Translations under genes and position numbers: made by a program | The notes under the pieces: model-generated | What the model saw: only the letters and a program-made list of their open reading frames with translations | Database searches by the model: none | Told to the model about the DNA's origin: nothing | In this document: piece by piece, positions 22,468-33,806 of the stretch | Position numbering within the stretch: position 1 is the first letter of the stretch | Layout: every line of letters begins with the position of its first letter | NCBI GenBank assembly: GCA_963930775.1 | Contig: OZ005697.1 | Location: 62,001 to 126,000 of the forward strand | Source of the DNA: Cliona cf. orientalis | Taxonomy: Eukaryota > Porifera > Demospongiae > Clionaida > Clionaidae | Length of the DNA stretch: 64,000 nucleotides | Direction: 5' to 3'

Positions 22468-25400
22468 CTATAGTGAGTCATATCTGTGAGTCTTGAGGTG
22501 AGATCGCAATCCTGCCGATTGTGTAAATGCTCGGCCACAGTGTTCACACTTGTATGGCTTTTCCCCTGTGTGGAGTCGCTCGTGACTTCGCAGAGTACTA
22601 GCCTGGCAGAAGGTCCGGGAGCAGTACTGGCACTGGTAGGGCCTCTCTCCTGTGTGGATCCGAGCGTGGGCCCTCAAGCTACCCTGAGAGCTAAACAGCT
22701 TCTTGCATTGTTCGCACTGCCATCTTGTTCCATCCTCGTAGCGAGAGAACATTCCATAAAGGAGCTGCTTTCTGTTGCCGAGAACTTCCGTAGAACTGCC
22801 AATGCTGATTGGCTGAGCAATTCCCACAGTCGGCGTCTTTAGCCAAACATCTCCAGTTGACAAATCCTTCCTCCCTCTTCCAGCCGCGGTGATCCAGTGT
22901 GGAGACGCTCCTCCTCCTCCTATGACCGCCACACCTGCAGAGGCTGGATGCTGAGAGAGAGCAGCACTCCCTGTAGCTGTAGCTGTGGCTGGGATGATGT
23001 GAAAACCGCTGTACAGCTCTCCAGTGTGATAAGCTGTCACTGGAACCTCTTGCATACCGTGTGGTGGTAGATGGTGAAATGGCTCAACACTGGCCGACTG
23101 CTTGTTAGAAGAACTCGTCGATGTCATATCTAAGTGTGTGCTGCTGCCACTGCAGTTGCTGGCTCGATCAAAGCTGCTTGAGGTGAGACCAGTGGCGATG
23201 GTTGTCGTCGCTGCAGCCCCAACTGCCCCCGGAGGTGTTGGCCCTCCTCCACTCTGCTCTAGACTCGCGCTCAGGCTGATTCCACTGTCGGCACTGTCGG
23301 AGAGATTACCTGCACTGGACGGTGCAGACGTATAATTGGGTATGTTGTTATAGAGTCTGTGCTCGGATGGATTCCTGGTCAGAATGACGTGATGAGCGAC
23401 AGTAGTTTGGCCTGGAGCGGCGTACGAGGCAGTGGTCGGTGTGGGAGCCGCTGCAGAGTGCTGCTGTGTGCTGGCCGCTGCTGCCGCCGCACCTGTAGTG
23501 GATCATTGGTTGTTGGAGGAAGGTGTTATTGCTCTGATTCAGGTGCTAACTCAATTAATCAACATGACAGTTTGCTATGCTTTGCGGTGGAATCCACCAA
23601 AATATAAGCTCCATCCCGTAAACAGTGAAAGTCTATAGCAAATAGCACCTGCGCCAAACTTACGCCTTAACCACAATATACACACACAAATGCTTCCCCA
23701 TAAGTACACAAACAGACACAGACAGACGGACATTAACTGGCGGCTGCATGTCGCTAGACTAGACTAGACTAGACGTACCTGGCTCCATTGCCGCTTTCTC
23801 AATGATTGGCTCCCTAGTCTCATTAAATCCCGTCGGCAGTCCCATGTAAACGCCATACTGTACCTCATCATACCAGACCAACAGCTCTTCCCCAACCCTG
23901 ATGTCCCTGGTCGCCATGAAGTAAAGATTATCATCAATCTGGGTCAGCTTGAGATTCTGCTCGTTGGAGTTGCGAGCACACTGAATGAAGTTCATCCAGT
24001 TGTGATTACTCAGCTTGGGATCGCTGGCGTCGACAAAGTACGCAAGGGAGCTGCTGCTTTCATAAACCTGTTAATTTTTGTGGATGAAGATGATCAAATT
24101 GTAAATGGGAAAATTCAAGGAAAATTAATTACAGCTCGGAAATGGAGTATCTAGTTAGGATCAGTTAGTAGGAAGTGAAGGCGCATGTATGCATGTGTGT
24201 GTGTGTGTGTGTGTGTGCATATGTGTAGGTGACATGAGGCGCATACTGAAACCAGTGGATGCACTAAAATGAAGGAATAGAAGAGTTGGACAATGGGAAC
24301 CTTTGCAAACAAAGCTGTCTTCATCTCATTATAGGACTGCAGCTATTGACACCCAGAAAGGATGTGGATTACACTAATCAGCCCAGTATTGACTTAATTC
24401 CGGTGGCCCCAGTCTGCACTGGCCTAGCCAGAAGGGGATAGCTGTCTCCTCTCGGTCTGGGAAAAATAGTAAAGTGAGGGGGCGGATGGTGCAAGCCACC
24501 CCCCCATGTGGGAAAGACTGGGGAACAGGGGACTTGTGGGCCGGACATGTGGAGCTAGCCTAATGATATTATATCATTGTTATTGGTGGAGGTATCCAGC
24601 GGTTGAGGTATTATTGTATTATGTGGAATGCAACTGGTAAAGCTAATTGAAGCATACAAGAAAAACCAAGCAAAGAAAACAGTCTAGGAGGCTGAGTGGC
24701 TGTGCTATGCTATCTCCTAGCAAAGAGCTCTGCCAGTGTTGATTTAGAATTAAGTATGTAGTGAGCCTACCCTTAATAGCTGCATGAATAGATACTTAGT
24801 CTTGAATAGGCTGCAGTTAGCTATAGCAGGCAGCAGCCCTGGCCATATACCAAAATCATCAGAGGCTATCAGCTTAGGTTTTTAGAAGTGGAACATTAGC
24901 AGGTATCAGTAAACACATTTGTTGGTATAACAACAAAGAACAGCTAGTTCGCTGTTGCCTCCAACAACACAAGACATTAGTCCACCAGCCCGGACCATTG
25001 CAATAAAACACTCACACAATGCAGTATAATAACTATTTTTATGTTATACTTGTAATGACATGTGCATTAATTTATTATTTAATTTATTGTTGGTATACGT
25101 ACCTCCCAGAGCCATTCGTTGTGCTCTGCTCCATCGATTTGCTCTCTCGATACGTGATGTCCGATGTAAGGCCCCAGCGATGCATCTGAAGTCCATGTAG
25201 CACATGCAGTTAATAATATCATTACACAAGATGCGATTGATTATCCAACTACAATTTTGTATACATAATAAAATACCCAAAGATCTGATTAAGCCGGCTT
25301 ATTTCATTGATAGTAATTGTCGTGCATGAGTTTAGCAATGAAATTATAGCTACAGTTGCATAATAATCCTTAACAATAGGCAAACGCTCTTTAGCTAGTC

Positions 25401-26204
25401 CTATGGACGATATTTTTTCCGAAAAAAATTAATTATTGTCCAAATAGAGCATATCAAACATCATATTATTATAGTAGTTAGTAATACCTTGCGGTAGAGG
25501 CTCTGCAGTGTACACTCCGATCCCCTCAAAGCTGACTGATGATGGAGAGAAATAAAGCTTCGGGGGAATATTCTTATAGCAATCCTGAACCTGAGCGATA
25601 CGAGCACTCAGAGACTCATTCCAAGGACGCTCTGCAGAGTAAAAAGATGGATGTGCAATCATAGTGCATATTGCAAGCTAGAACCACACAGGAGCATCTT
25701 CTATGTAATCATTAGATATGAGATGGATTATAGAGTTCACATGCACTTACTGCATTTTGGATGTATGCGTCCAAAGAGAGAGAAACTGATGACTTCCTTG
25801 CTGAAGGAGGTGTGCTCCTCAGCAGTGGCCGACATCTCAGATCCAAGGCTCTGCTCACTGGAGGCTGAGGGACTCGATGCAGCATCCACTATCACCCGAG
25901 AAGCCGATCCACTGCCATGATGGTGCCGCGGAGGGCTGCAGTGGCCGCCATGTCGAGTGAGGGACGGTAGAGCAGCCACACTCACTGATGCTGTGATGGT
26001 GCACTCCTCATTTGATTGATCGTGATGGCGTGGAAGACTTACAGCTGTGACCAGCTCAGCACAGTGTCCGGGGGACCTGCTGCTGCTTGCATGATGTTCA
26101 AGCAGAGGGCTGTGGCGCCGCGGACGTCCACCACGGAGCCTGTTCTCCTCCGATATGATGGTTAGAGGTCGTTCGCTCTCTCCCATGCTGCAACACTCCA
26201 TCAT
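22468..26204 (-). CDS. PRDM-family SET domain protein with three C2H2 zinc fingers
   Basis: Probable transcription regulator with a PR/SET domain, sometimes a histone methyltransferase. Exons: 25751-26204 (start MMECCSMGESERPLTI, Ser/His-rich, probably disordered), 25488-25631, about 25106-25189, 23779 to about 24068, 22468-23492. SET pieces read FSPSSVSFEGIGVYTAEPLP, LGPYIGHHVSREQIDG, NHNWMNFIQCARNSNEQNLK, FMATRDIRVGEELLVWYDEV. After a long low-complexity linker come three fingers: CEQCKKLFSSQGSLRAHARI, CQYCSRTFCQASTLRSHERL and CEHCGRAFTQSAGLRSHLKT, joined by TGERP/TGEKP linkers. Three fingers after one SET domain recalls PRDM12 or PRDM6/14, but I cannot place it in one subfamily. The NWMNFIQCARN and ELLVWY motifs make the PRDM assignment firm. 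Confidence 0.9.
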
Positions 26205-27090
26205 CTTGAACCTAGTGTGCTTTTAATAAATGCCTCTGCACGAGTGCTTTTCTCGGAAGCCGTGGCGCGATGATTGATGATATTTAGCCCGATCTTTGCG
26301 ATATCGATCTCTCTTTCGGCTGGTGAATTGCTGTTAATAAGCAAATTGCTGCTCGATTGCCTCTGCCCACTGCTTATTTTTGTTGCAAATGCGTTTTGAG
26401 TGTAGTTTTTCTTTGCAGTACACCGTCCACACGTTGGTATGGCGTGCAATGCGCTGAAATAACACAGCCACTTGCGCGGTATGCTAATATATCGTTTGTC
26501 GGTGGTCAGGGCCGAGTGCGGGGAAACAGTCGCTACTTTGTTGAATTTACACAAAACTGCTGTTGCTTGTTAATGTTTCCCCATTGAAACTAAATGCCTA
26601 CAGCTTGTGCCAACATTTTATCACAGCATTGTTCTTGTGCGCACACAATACAAAAAATACAGGCGCGCTATAATAAAATCGATTATGATAATCGATAGTA
26701 CTACGTACGTACGATCTACGATGATACATGCGCGCGCCGCGCATCTCCTTACATTACGTGGGCGTAGAGTATAGTACGCATAAATTTAATGCGAGTGGGT
26801 TTGTGTGTGTACGCAATCGCGCCGGCCGCATTATTGCACAGGTGTTAAAACTGAAATAAAGCTGTCACAGTAATAATAATAATAATAATTAATGGAAAAC
26901 AATATTATAGTCCATAATGATTCAATTAATCACCAAAAAGTAAACAACTACACGACCAATGTGCGACAATAGTACACTGCAATGCATACGGACTATTCAT
27001 AAAGCATGACAGTTGCCAATAATAATAAATTATTCTACAGTGGTGCTGAAGGAAGTATATACAGTAATAATATTATGCCATTAAGTGAGG
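26205..27090. other. PRDM upstream region and GTF2B 3' side
   Basis: About 0.9 kb. Includes the likely PRDM promoter, a short palindromic run ATCGATTATGATAATCGAT near 26679-26697, the alternating stretch ACTACGTACGTACGATCTACG, and GC-rich patches (GCGCGCGCCGCGC near 26730). No gene recognised. A minus-strand frame at 26201-26554 has no family features. Confidence 0.5.
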
Positions 27091-27804
27091 TCAGTGTTTT
27101 GGGAGCTGGTCCAGGGGAGTGACAAACTTGAAATCGGTTGGGAACAGCTCCTCCCTCGCTGGATAAAGGAGACGGTAGCTCTGGCGGATCGTAGAGTCGG
27201 CCACGCCCACCACGTCTCCAACCTCTGAAAAATATAACACAATAATTGTTAGGAGGTGAATAATTGAAGTATTAATACCACACAATTTAATTAATTTTCT
27301 GAAATTGGATACTACTCCATGCATGAATGCAGATAAAGTAATGATGTCCCTTTTAATCAGTGATATGCAACAAACTATATCTGAATCGGATACTCGTGTA
27401 ATCAGGACTGTAGCCACATAAAAAAGCCTAAAACTATCCAAAGAGTTCTAATCCAAACATGATGATATGCACGTTAGTATTCATTGTAAAGTGGTGGCCC
27501 TGGATTGGATTGGACTGGATTGAGGAGATGATTTGGTTTACTTTAAAAGGGTTCCCAAATGAATCTGCGACAGAGCTACTCAAAAGTGAGTGAAGCTAGC
27601 CAGACTAGCTCAGAGACAAAAGAGAGCAGATATATATCAATTATCTGGTTATTATGAGAAGGCATAATGGGCCAGCTACGCCTTATCTAACTCCCAACTC
27701 TCTTTTAGTTTTCAGATGCGAGCCAGAGGCAATTAATCCAACCACAAACTCTAACAAATCTTTGCACAATCACTCTATACCAAACCGTACACACATTAAG
27801 AACT

Positions 27805-27855
<51 letters not shown>

Positions 27856-30800
27856 ATGCACACGATAATATTCTAATAATATATTATAGTACACACCTTT
27901 CTGGGTCTTCTTGACCTCTGATGCCTGAGAAGCCATGTAGATAGCTGCTGCCGCCACGGACAGGTACACCCGACTATGGGGAGGGGGAGGGGGGGAGTGG
28001 AGTGGAGTGTGTGTGCGTGTGTGTGTATGCGTGGATGCAAGGTATAATGTTATTTATCGATGGGATGGTTTAGATTAGAACATTTCCTTCAGCACAGATT
28101 CAGTATAATAGTTATCATTAATCATTAATATTATCCACCTCCGTGACGCCCGCCATTGCCACCTGGCCGATTCGGCCGACGCCCACCCGCCAGTTCACTC
28201 ACCCAGGGGCTAGGTCCTTCTGCACGGCCTTCTCTGCAATATGACTGGCCGCCTTCTGAACATAACTAGGCAGCTGGAGGTTAGTACAGAACCGAGACTG
28301 CAGGGAGGGAGAAGGAGAGAGAGAGAGAGAGAGAGCGCATGAGCATGCATGCATGCGTAAATACTTAAATTGTTTGTATGTAAATATCATTGATCCCCTA
28401 TAGATCGAGGGGGTCCCCTTTGGGGGGTGGAGGGGGCATTTCATCAATAATCCAAATCTCCCCCCACTATACATGAGGTACTGCAAAATTGGAATAATTC
28501 CAAAGTCAGCACAAACATGGTCTAGGGTGATGTATGCACACGATAATTATGACTAGCACAACTAAAGAGTGCAAGGGAGAGAGATATTAGTCAACACGTT
28601 CAAACTGCACATGGAGACTGAGTATATCAGTGTAAGGAAGGCCAGCCATTATTGCAATCAGCTAGTCTAAGTTCTAGGAATGACAAATCCCATGAAGACC
28701 AATTAACTGCTTTCCTCCTCTCCAGAGTAATTCAAATACTAATATTATACCTACTCCAAAGCAAGGGGGTACCAGGGAAGATCCCCTCTCCTTCCCCCCA
28801 AACAATAAAAAAAATCCCACCTTAAGAGAGGGAAAAATTACTAGGTCATTATCACTATCTAATAATTACTTCCTGGTACTGTCTGCCATGATAGGAATCT
28901 TTAAAAGTCCCCACTCTCGCTTTCTCAGCTGACAGAGCATATCAGTGCTGCCACTGTAAATTCCCCCCAGTACAACTATTCAACATCTATTTCTACTGTA
29001 TAGGAAGTGTACTTTGACCTCACCATGAAGTCGGATGTTGAAGCCGCAGGGACAGCTGCCTGGTCTGTCACGAGGCGTATCAGTTTGTAGCAGCGACCAA
29101 TCTCCTTCTTGGAGTGCCTTGAAACGGCACAGATCTCCTTGAACGACCGCGGCACCTCTTCTTGTCGACAAGAGATGAAGAGACAGGCTGCGGCCACCGC
29201 GTCGTTAGCTCTACCCTTCAGCTGCTTCTGCTCATGGACCTCTTTGTATAGCATCTTACAGCGATCCTAAACGACACACAAACAGACAAACACACACACA
29301 CGGACTGATAGTTAGATAGACACACAGAAGCTCAGCATCAAGCACACACACACAAACACACATGTATGCATCAATATGCAATGTATCATACATGCAAATT
29401 TCATGCAGTTTGGATTATAAAAACATTTTAATAACCAAAAAAATTTCTTGATTTATGGTATATACAGACACACACACACAGAGAGAGAGAGCGCAGGCCT
29501 GGGTATCTAAGACTAATGGGAGATTAAGCAAGGGACACGATATGAGATACTTTAGTAGGGATGGTTTGGTCTCACCTCGATGCTCTTGGGCAGGTTCAGC
29601 TTGGAAACCATGTTGGAAATCTCCCGAGATGCAGTTGTTAGACTTCTGTCTGCCGCACTCATCTGTATTAAACCACACCCACAATGATGTCATAATTATT
29701 TTTAGAACAAATACATAGGGAAAAAACCTCGAGCTAATTTTCTTGTGCTCACCCCTCCTTTTTGCCACTTTGAGAATGAGTTGCTTGGTCCAGCTGTCCC
29801 TGGCTTCGTACTCACTGTACCAATGTAGGTGGTAAGGTCACGACCTTCCAGGAACGGATCCTATATAGGAGAATCATGATAGAATTTATAGAATCAGTGT
29901 ATTCATGATAAATTTATTGATTCCCATCAATAAAATGAATATCCCCAGAGGGCTCCCCCCTCCCTCCATAAGATTCCCAGGGCTCCCCCCTCCCTCCATA
30001 ATATTCCCAGGGTTCCCCCCTCTCTCCATACATAATATTCATAGTAAATCACTAATTTGGCAATTCTGTGAGTGTCAGCTATAGCCCAAGGCCAAATGCC
30101 AAATGGCAATGTTCACTTATGAGAATGCCAACCTCCTGAAGAGGAAGATTACCAGCAACATCAACTCTCTTGGCCATTTTAAGCTACGAAGGAAACATTA
30201 CCATAAGAATAATAATGATGATAATATTGTTATCATCATAATTATGTAATATGGCCAGATATCATACTATGGTGGGGAATTAACAAAGTCAGTGGTTTAG
30301 TGGTACACAACCACTATCTGCAAAATCTGTAATTTTAGATCAACAGCCCAAAATACAATAATACTAATTTTATGATAATCTTAATACAGTAGAGTTGCAT
30401 TGACCTCTGCCTGGCCGACTCTTGATCGATCAGTGGCCGACTTCTCGTTACTGAATGTCCTCCATTCGGAACCAACGTCGATCACACTGAAAAACAAACT
30501 AAATAAATAACAACATGTTCACTCCGCAGAACCAACCCACGATTGACGGCTCAACTGAATGCTAGCCCACGACCGACCCACCAACACTGCTCAATACAAC
30601 ACTATAGCTAGCCACAGCTAATCTTTCAATATCAATTATGAATGAATAAAATGATGCTGGAAAGTGTTTGGGAGTGAGCGGATATCTGACCACATCTGCC
30701 AACAACTCTACAGCTAGTTGGTAACTGAACACAATGATAACCTCAAAAATACCACACAAATCACAATGGAAACTATTTCCATCAAATTATGGGATGAAAC

Positions 30801-31070
30801 CACCATCCACAGAAATACTAAAAAAAATAATATTGGTGGCTAATTTCGACGTAACTAGGCTCAGGTCATCACTAGCATAGATGCTAGTAAAACAATAATA
30901 TTATGTGGAATTTCTAATTAGTGCCCATAGTATACAAGTGATATTTTGGCCCACCGATCTCCGACTACTAGTCCACACTGCGGGCAGATCATGTCCCCCG
31001 CGGCGTGGTCCTCGATCAGCGAGTCATCGGGGTGGTAGGGACAGCGCAGAACAGCGGTACCAGACGCCAT
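27091..31070 (-). CDS. GTF2B: General transcription factor IIB
   Basis: RNA polymerase II initiation factor that bridges TBP-DNA and polymerase. The exon at about 30987-31070 has the zinc ribbon C-x2-H...C-x2-C ([24 protein letters not shown]) and flows into the B-reader/linker exon [20 protein letters not shown]. Further exons: [38 protein letters not shown], then cyclin fold 1 ([55 protein letters not shown]) and cyclin fold 2 ([72 protein letters not shown]). Length and order are as in other animals. Introns are long for this window (up to about 0.7 kb) and carry microsatellites. The promoter side abuts the Tc1/mariner element at 31293. Confidence 0.96.
27809..27852. repeat. (CT)n microsatellite in the last GTF2B intron
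   Basis: 44 bases of uninterrupted CT on the plus strand. Confidence 0.95.
29943..30035. repeat. ~32-bp tandem repeat in a GTF2B intron
   Basis: Three units containing CCAGGGCTCCCCCCTCCCTC then CATAATATTC, the last more degenerate. C-rich on the plus strand. Confidence 0.8.
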
Positions 31071-31352
31071 CGCGATCGTCTTCAGAGAGAAAGTGTTAGA
31101 AGTAGGTCAGTGTAGCTCGATCATCGGGAGCACTGCTATTAAATATTCCTTTTTAGAAGATAGGATAAATTTTAATAATAAATGAGAGTTGTATTGGTGG
31201 TGATTGATCGAGAGCTCCGAGTTTAGCTGTCTCTGTCGATGCTGAGGCAAAAATAGCTGACCTCAGCTGATTTTACGGTTGCTTTAATAATACAGGAAGT
31301 TTGGGCAATCTTGCAAACGGGACTTGACGCGCGCAAGCCCCACACTCTGAGC

Positions 31353-32476
31353 ATGCGCATACTGGCGGTCAATGTGATGGCTGGGGAAACTCAGGGAGGC
31401 TCGCTCCGTCGTGGAGTTTTTGCCACTGTGATCAATAATCTCCGTGCCCCTGGAGGTTCGCAACCGATTCAGGTCGTCCAATCGGGTCCGGCTACCACTG
31501 TAAGTTGTTGGGAAAACTGTACCTTTTCATCATGAGTGTGCATTTATTAGACTCAGATTATTACAGTGGCCGTCACGGTTTACTCCAGTGCCTGCTCTCT
31601 CCCTTTTCCTTCCTCCCTTCCTCTCTTCCTCCCTTCCTCCCTCCCCCTCCCCCCCCCCTCTCTCTCTCCCACCTTCCTACTTTTGTGCAGCCCATTGTGA
31701 AAAAATATAGATACAAGATAACCATACTGAATAGTCCTAAGAGAGGGAAGAAAGCAATTACACGACAATTACATCATTTTGATGGCAAATTCCGTTCTGT
31801 TACGGATATAAAGGCCCATCTGATGGAAGAACTAGGAGAAGAGGTGCCTAACTCCATCCATTTTGATGTTGGATATTACGAAAAGCGTTCTATCAAAAGT
31901 TGGTTAGTCACTTCGGAAGATCTTGAACTTATGTATGCATCTCTGAAATCAGAGGAAATACCACTATGGTGTGATGCTGAGTCTCACGATGATAAGAAAT
32001 TGGATGGGAAAGGCAAGAAAAGGAGTGGTGGGACATCGTCAAAATTGGAGGAAGAAGATGTTGATGAGCTCTTCAAAACCCTTACTGACAAGCATGGTGA
32101 TAATTACAGTGTACCACAGCGAAGACTGTGGGCTCGAACTATCCACTGTGGGACCCACGATAGTTTCGATTCTCCACCTGCTCTTCCAATGTTTGGGCCA
32201 CCACCTAAACGCCAGAAGAAGGAATCCTTTACTGATGCAATGGCTAGTGTACTTGCAAAAGCTATCAATCCTTCCACATCTGGTGCTCAGGAGGATTCTG
32301 GCTCTCAAGCAAACCAGCCATCTATTGCAATATCCCCGGGAAAGAGTGTGGATTTGCGCATGAAGAATTTGCAACAACTACGTTTTATTCAGCAGTTGTT
32401 TGATGACAACATTTTGTCACAAGATGAATTTCTTGAGCAAAAGAAGAGTATTTTGGAGGCACTGCGTAAGCTTTAA
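31353..32476 (+). CDS. Second gene of the Tc1/mariner element, PB1-like and SHOCT-like protein
   Basis: Two exons, 31353-31499 and 31691-32476, join in frame across a GT-AG intron with a strong CT-rich tract, giving about 310 residues. The ATG at 31353 lies inside the inner TIR block. The product starts MRILAVNVMAGETQGGSLRR. The middle, about residues 50-145, looks like a PB1- or ubiquitin-like fold (KKYRYKITILNSPKRGKK, FRSVTDIKAHLMEELGEEVP, HFDVGYYEKRSIKSWLVTSE, EEIPLWCD). A basic acidic-mixed linker with a possible nuclear signal (PPKRQKK) follows. The end (LRFIQQLFDDNILSQDEFLE) resembles the SHOCT type of short oligomerisation domain. Domain calls are by eye. Function unknown: perhaps a transposition cofactor or a passenger. 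No DNA-binding or nuclease motif is visible. Confidence 0.75.
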
Positions 32477-32578
32477 TATTTTGGAGGCACTGCATAAGCT
32501 TGAAAATTAATTGAAACTGTGGACAAAACATTCAGCATTAATTGTGTAATAATAAAATTATGTTATTAGTGTTAATTA

Positions 32579-33565
32579 TTAATTATTGTACACTGTACTG
32601 TCAGATATCCATCCTTGGCAGTCGCTTGGTGTAATGCATGAGAATGCAGCTAAAATATCTGTTTCAAGGTCGTCTTGGTAGGTTGTTTCCATGCTCTTGA
32701 GTAATGATTTGACCTTTGAGAAGCATTCCTCAATGGGGTTTAAGTCAGGGGAATAAGGGGGCAAGAAATGGACAAGTGCACCGACCTCAGTGATCATGGA
32801 TGCAACTCCTGACACATGGTGAACCGAGCAGTTGTCTAATATGACAATGCTATTAGGGTTTGTACCATTGAAGGGCATGAGTGTCGGCAATAAATCTCTC
32901 TGGATGAAGTCCAGAAAGTCATCACCATTGACAGTACCCCGAACAACCTTCATCGCAAGAATGCCTTCCTCGTTCATGGCAGTAATTACAGATACTCTTT
33001 CTCCTCTTACTAAGAGCTTGCAAGATCTTGGGGGTTTCCCCCTCAGACCATATCCATACTTCCTCATAGCATCTCGGCAATCTGAACCAGTCTCATCCAC
33101 AAACACTAGCATGTGGGGCTGATACAAGGATACATCAATAGCAAATTGCTCACGTAGCTCTTTATCCTGCTGCTTAGCTACAATCTGCATTTTTTGACGA
33201 GTGAAGTTTGATTTCTGGAGGAAAGTGCACAGGGAAGAAACGCTGACACACACACCAGTAAGTATGAACACTTCTGTCTGAAGCTCGCGTAAATATATGC
33301 CTGGTCGTTGTAGAACTTCGTGAAGAATGGTGAGCTGCACAGTTTTAGTGAGCTTTTTATTTGGTCGGGCATCCTTGGGATAAGGTCGCTTCTGTACGCT
33401 TCCTGTAGATTTGAACAGGGAAACAATTCGGCTCACTGTGGAAGGATCGACCCCTAAGTTGCCAGCTACAGTTCTGAGGCCTAATCCCATCGCTTCCCTC
33501 TGCCATACTATTCTCCATCGTAGATCTTCGCTGTAGGCATTCGTTTTCCCGGGATTGATCGACAT
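32579..33565 (-). CDS. Tc1/mariner (IS630-type) DDE transposase, intact
   Basis: A 328-residue single-exon transposase. The N-terminal helix-turn-helix part reads YSEDLRWRIVWQREAMGLGL and VAGNLGVDPSTVSRIVSLFK, followed by a second paired-like helix region (LTKTVQLTILHEVLQRPGIY). The catalytic acidic triad is in MLVFVDETGSD, IVILDNCSVHH and PPYSPDLNPIEECFSKVK. There are 34 residues between the second Asp and the Glu, so it is DD34E. No stop or frameshift interrupts it. Its start is about 90 bp inside the right TIR. Its stop faces the stop of the second gene. Confidence 0.95.
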   Translation of the reverse strand: MSINPGKTNAYSEDLRWRIVWQREAMGLGLRTVAGNLGVDPSTVSRIVSLFKSTGSVQKRPYPKDARPNKKLTKTVQLTILHEVLQRPGIYLRELQTEVFILTGVCVSVSSLCTFLQKSNFTRQKMQIVAKQQDKELREQFAIDVSLYQPHMLVFVDETGSDCRDAMRKYGYGLRGKPPRSCKLLVRGERVSVITAMNEEGILAMKVVRGTVNGDDFLDFIQRDLLPTLMPFNGTNPNSIVILDNCSVHHVSGVASMITEVGALVHFLPPYSPDLNPIEECFSKVKSLLKSMETTYQDDLETDILAAFSCITPSDCQGWISDSTVYNN

Positions 33566-33806
33566 CGTCGTTTTGAAAAACGCGGTGATTCCCGGTTTAC
33601 ATTACGCATGCTCAGAACGTACGGATACGTGCGCATTTGCAAGATTCCATAAATCTGTAGTTGCCGCGGCGCCGCCCACTGTACTAATAATTAATGTGTA
33701 CGCGCACGCGTAATAAGAAATTAATGTTTTGGCGCGGGCGGGAAAGTCATTCAAAATTCAAAACTTAGATAATTTGCTGCAATATTATTATTGTGGTTGG
33801 TTGTGT

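Larger units (their letters stand above)
31293..33657. mobile_element. Complete Tc1/mariner-type transposon with two convergent genes
   Basis: A 2365-bp element flanked by TA on each side (31291-31292, 33658-33659), starting CAG and ending CTG. The terminal inverted repeats share two blocks in the same order: AATCTTGCAAA (31307-31317; complement at 33636-33646) and TCTGAGCATGCG (31346-31357; complement at 33605-33616). Between them the repeats have diverged. Inside lie an intact DDE transposase on the minus strand (32579-33565) and a spliced second gene on the plus strand (31353-32476), tail to tail with 102 bp between their stops. It sits about 220 bp upstream of GTF2B, between GTF2B and CLUAP1. 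Intact frames suggest recent activity or selection. Confidence 0.85.

Noticed and set aside
22486-22842. 118-residue plus-strand frame opposite the PRDM zinc fingers
   Set aside because: It is the antisense shadow of the last PRDM exon.
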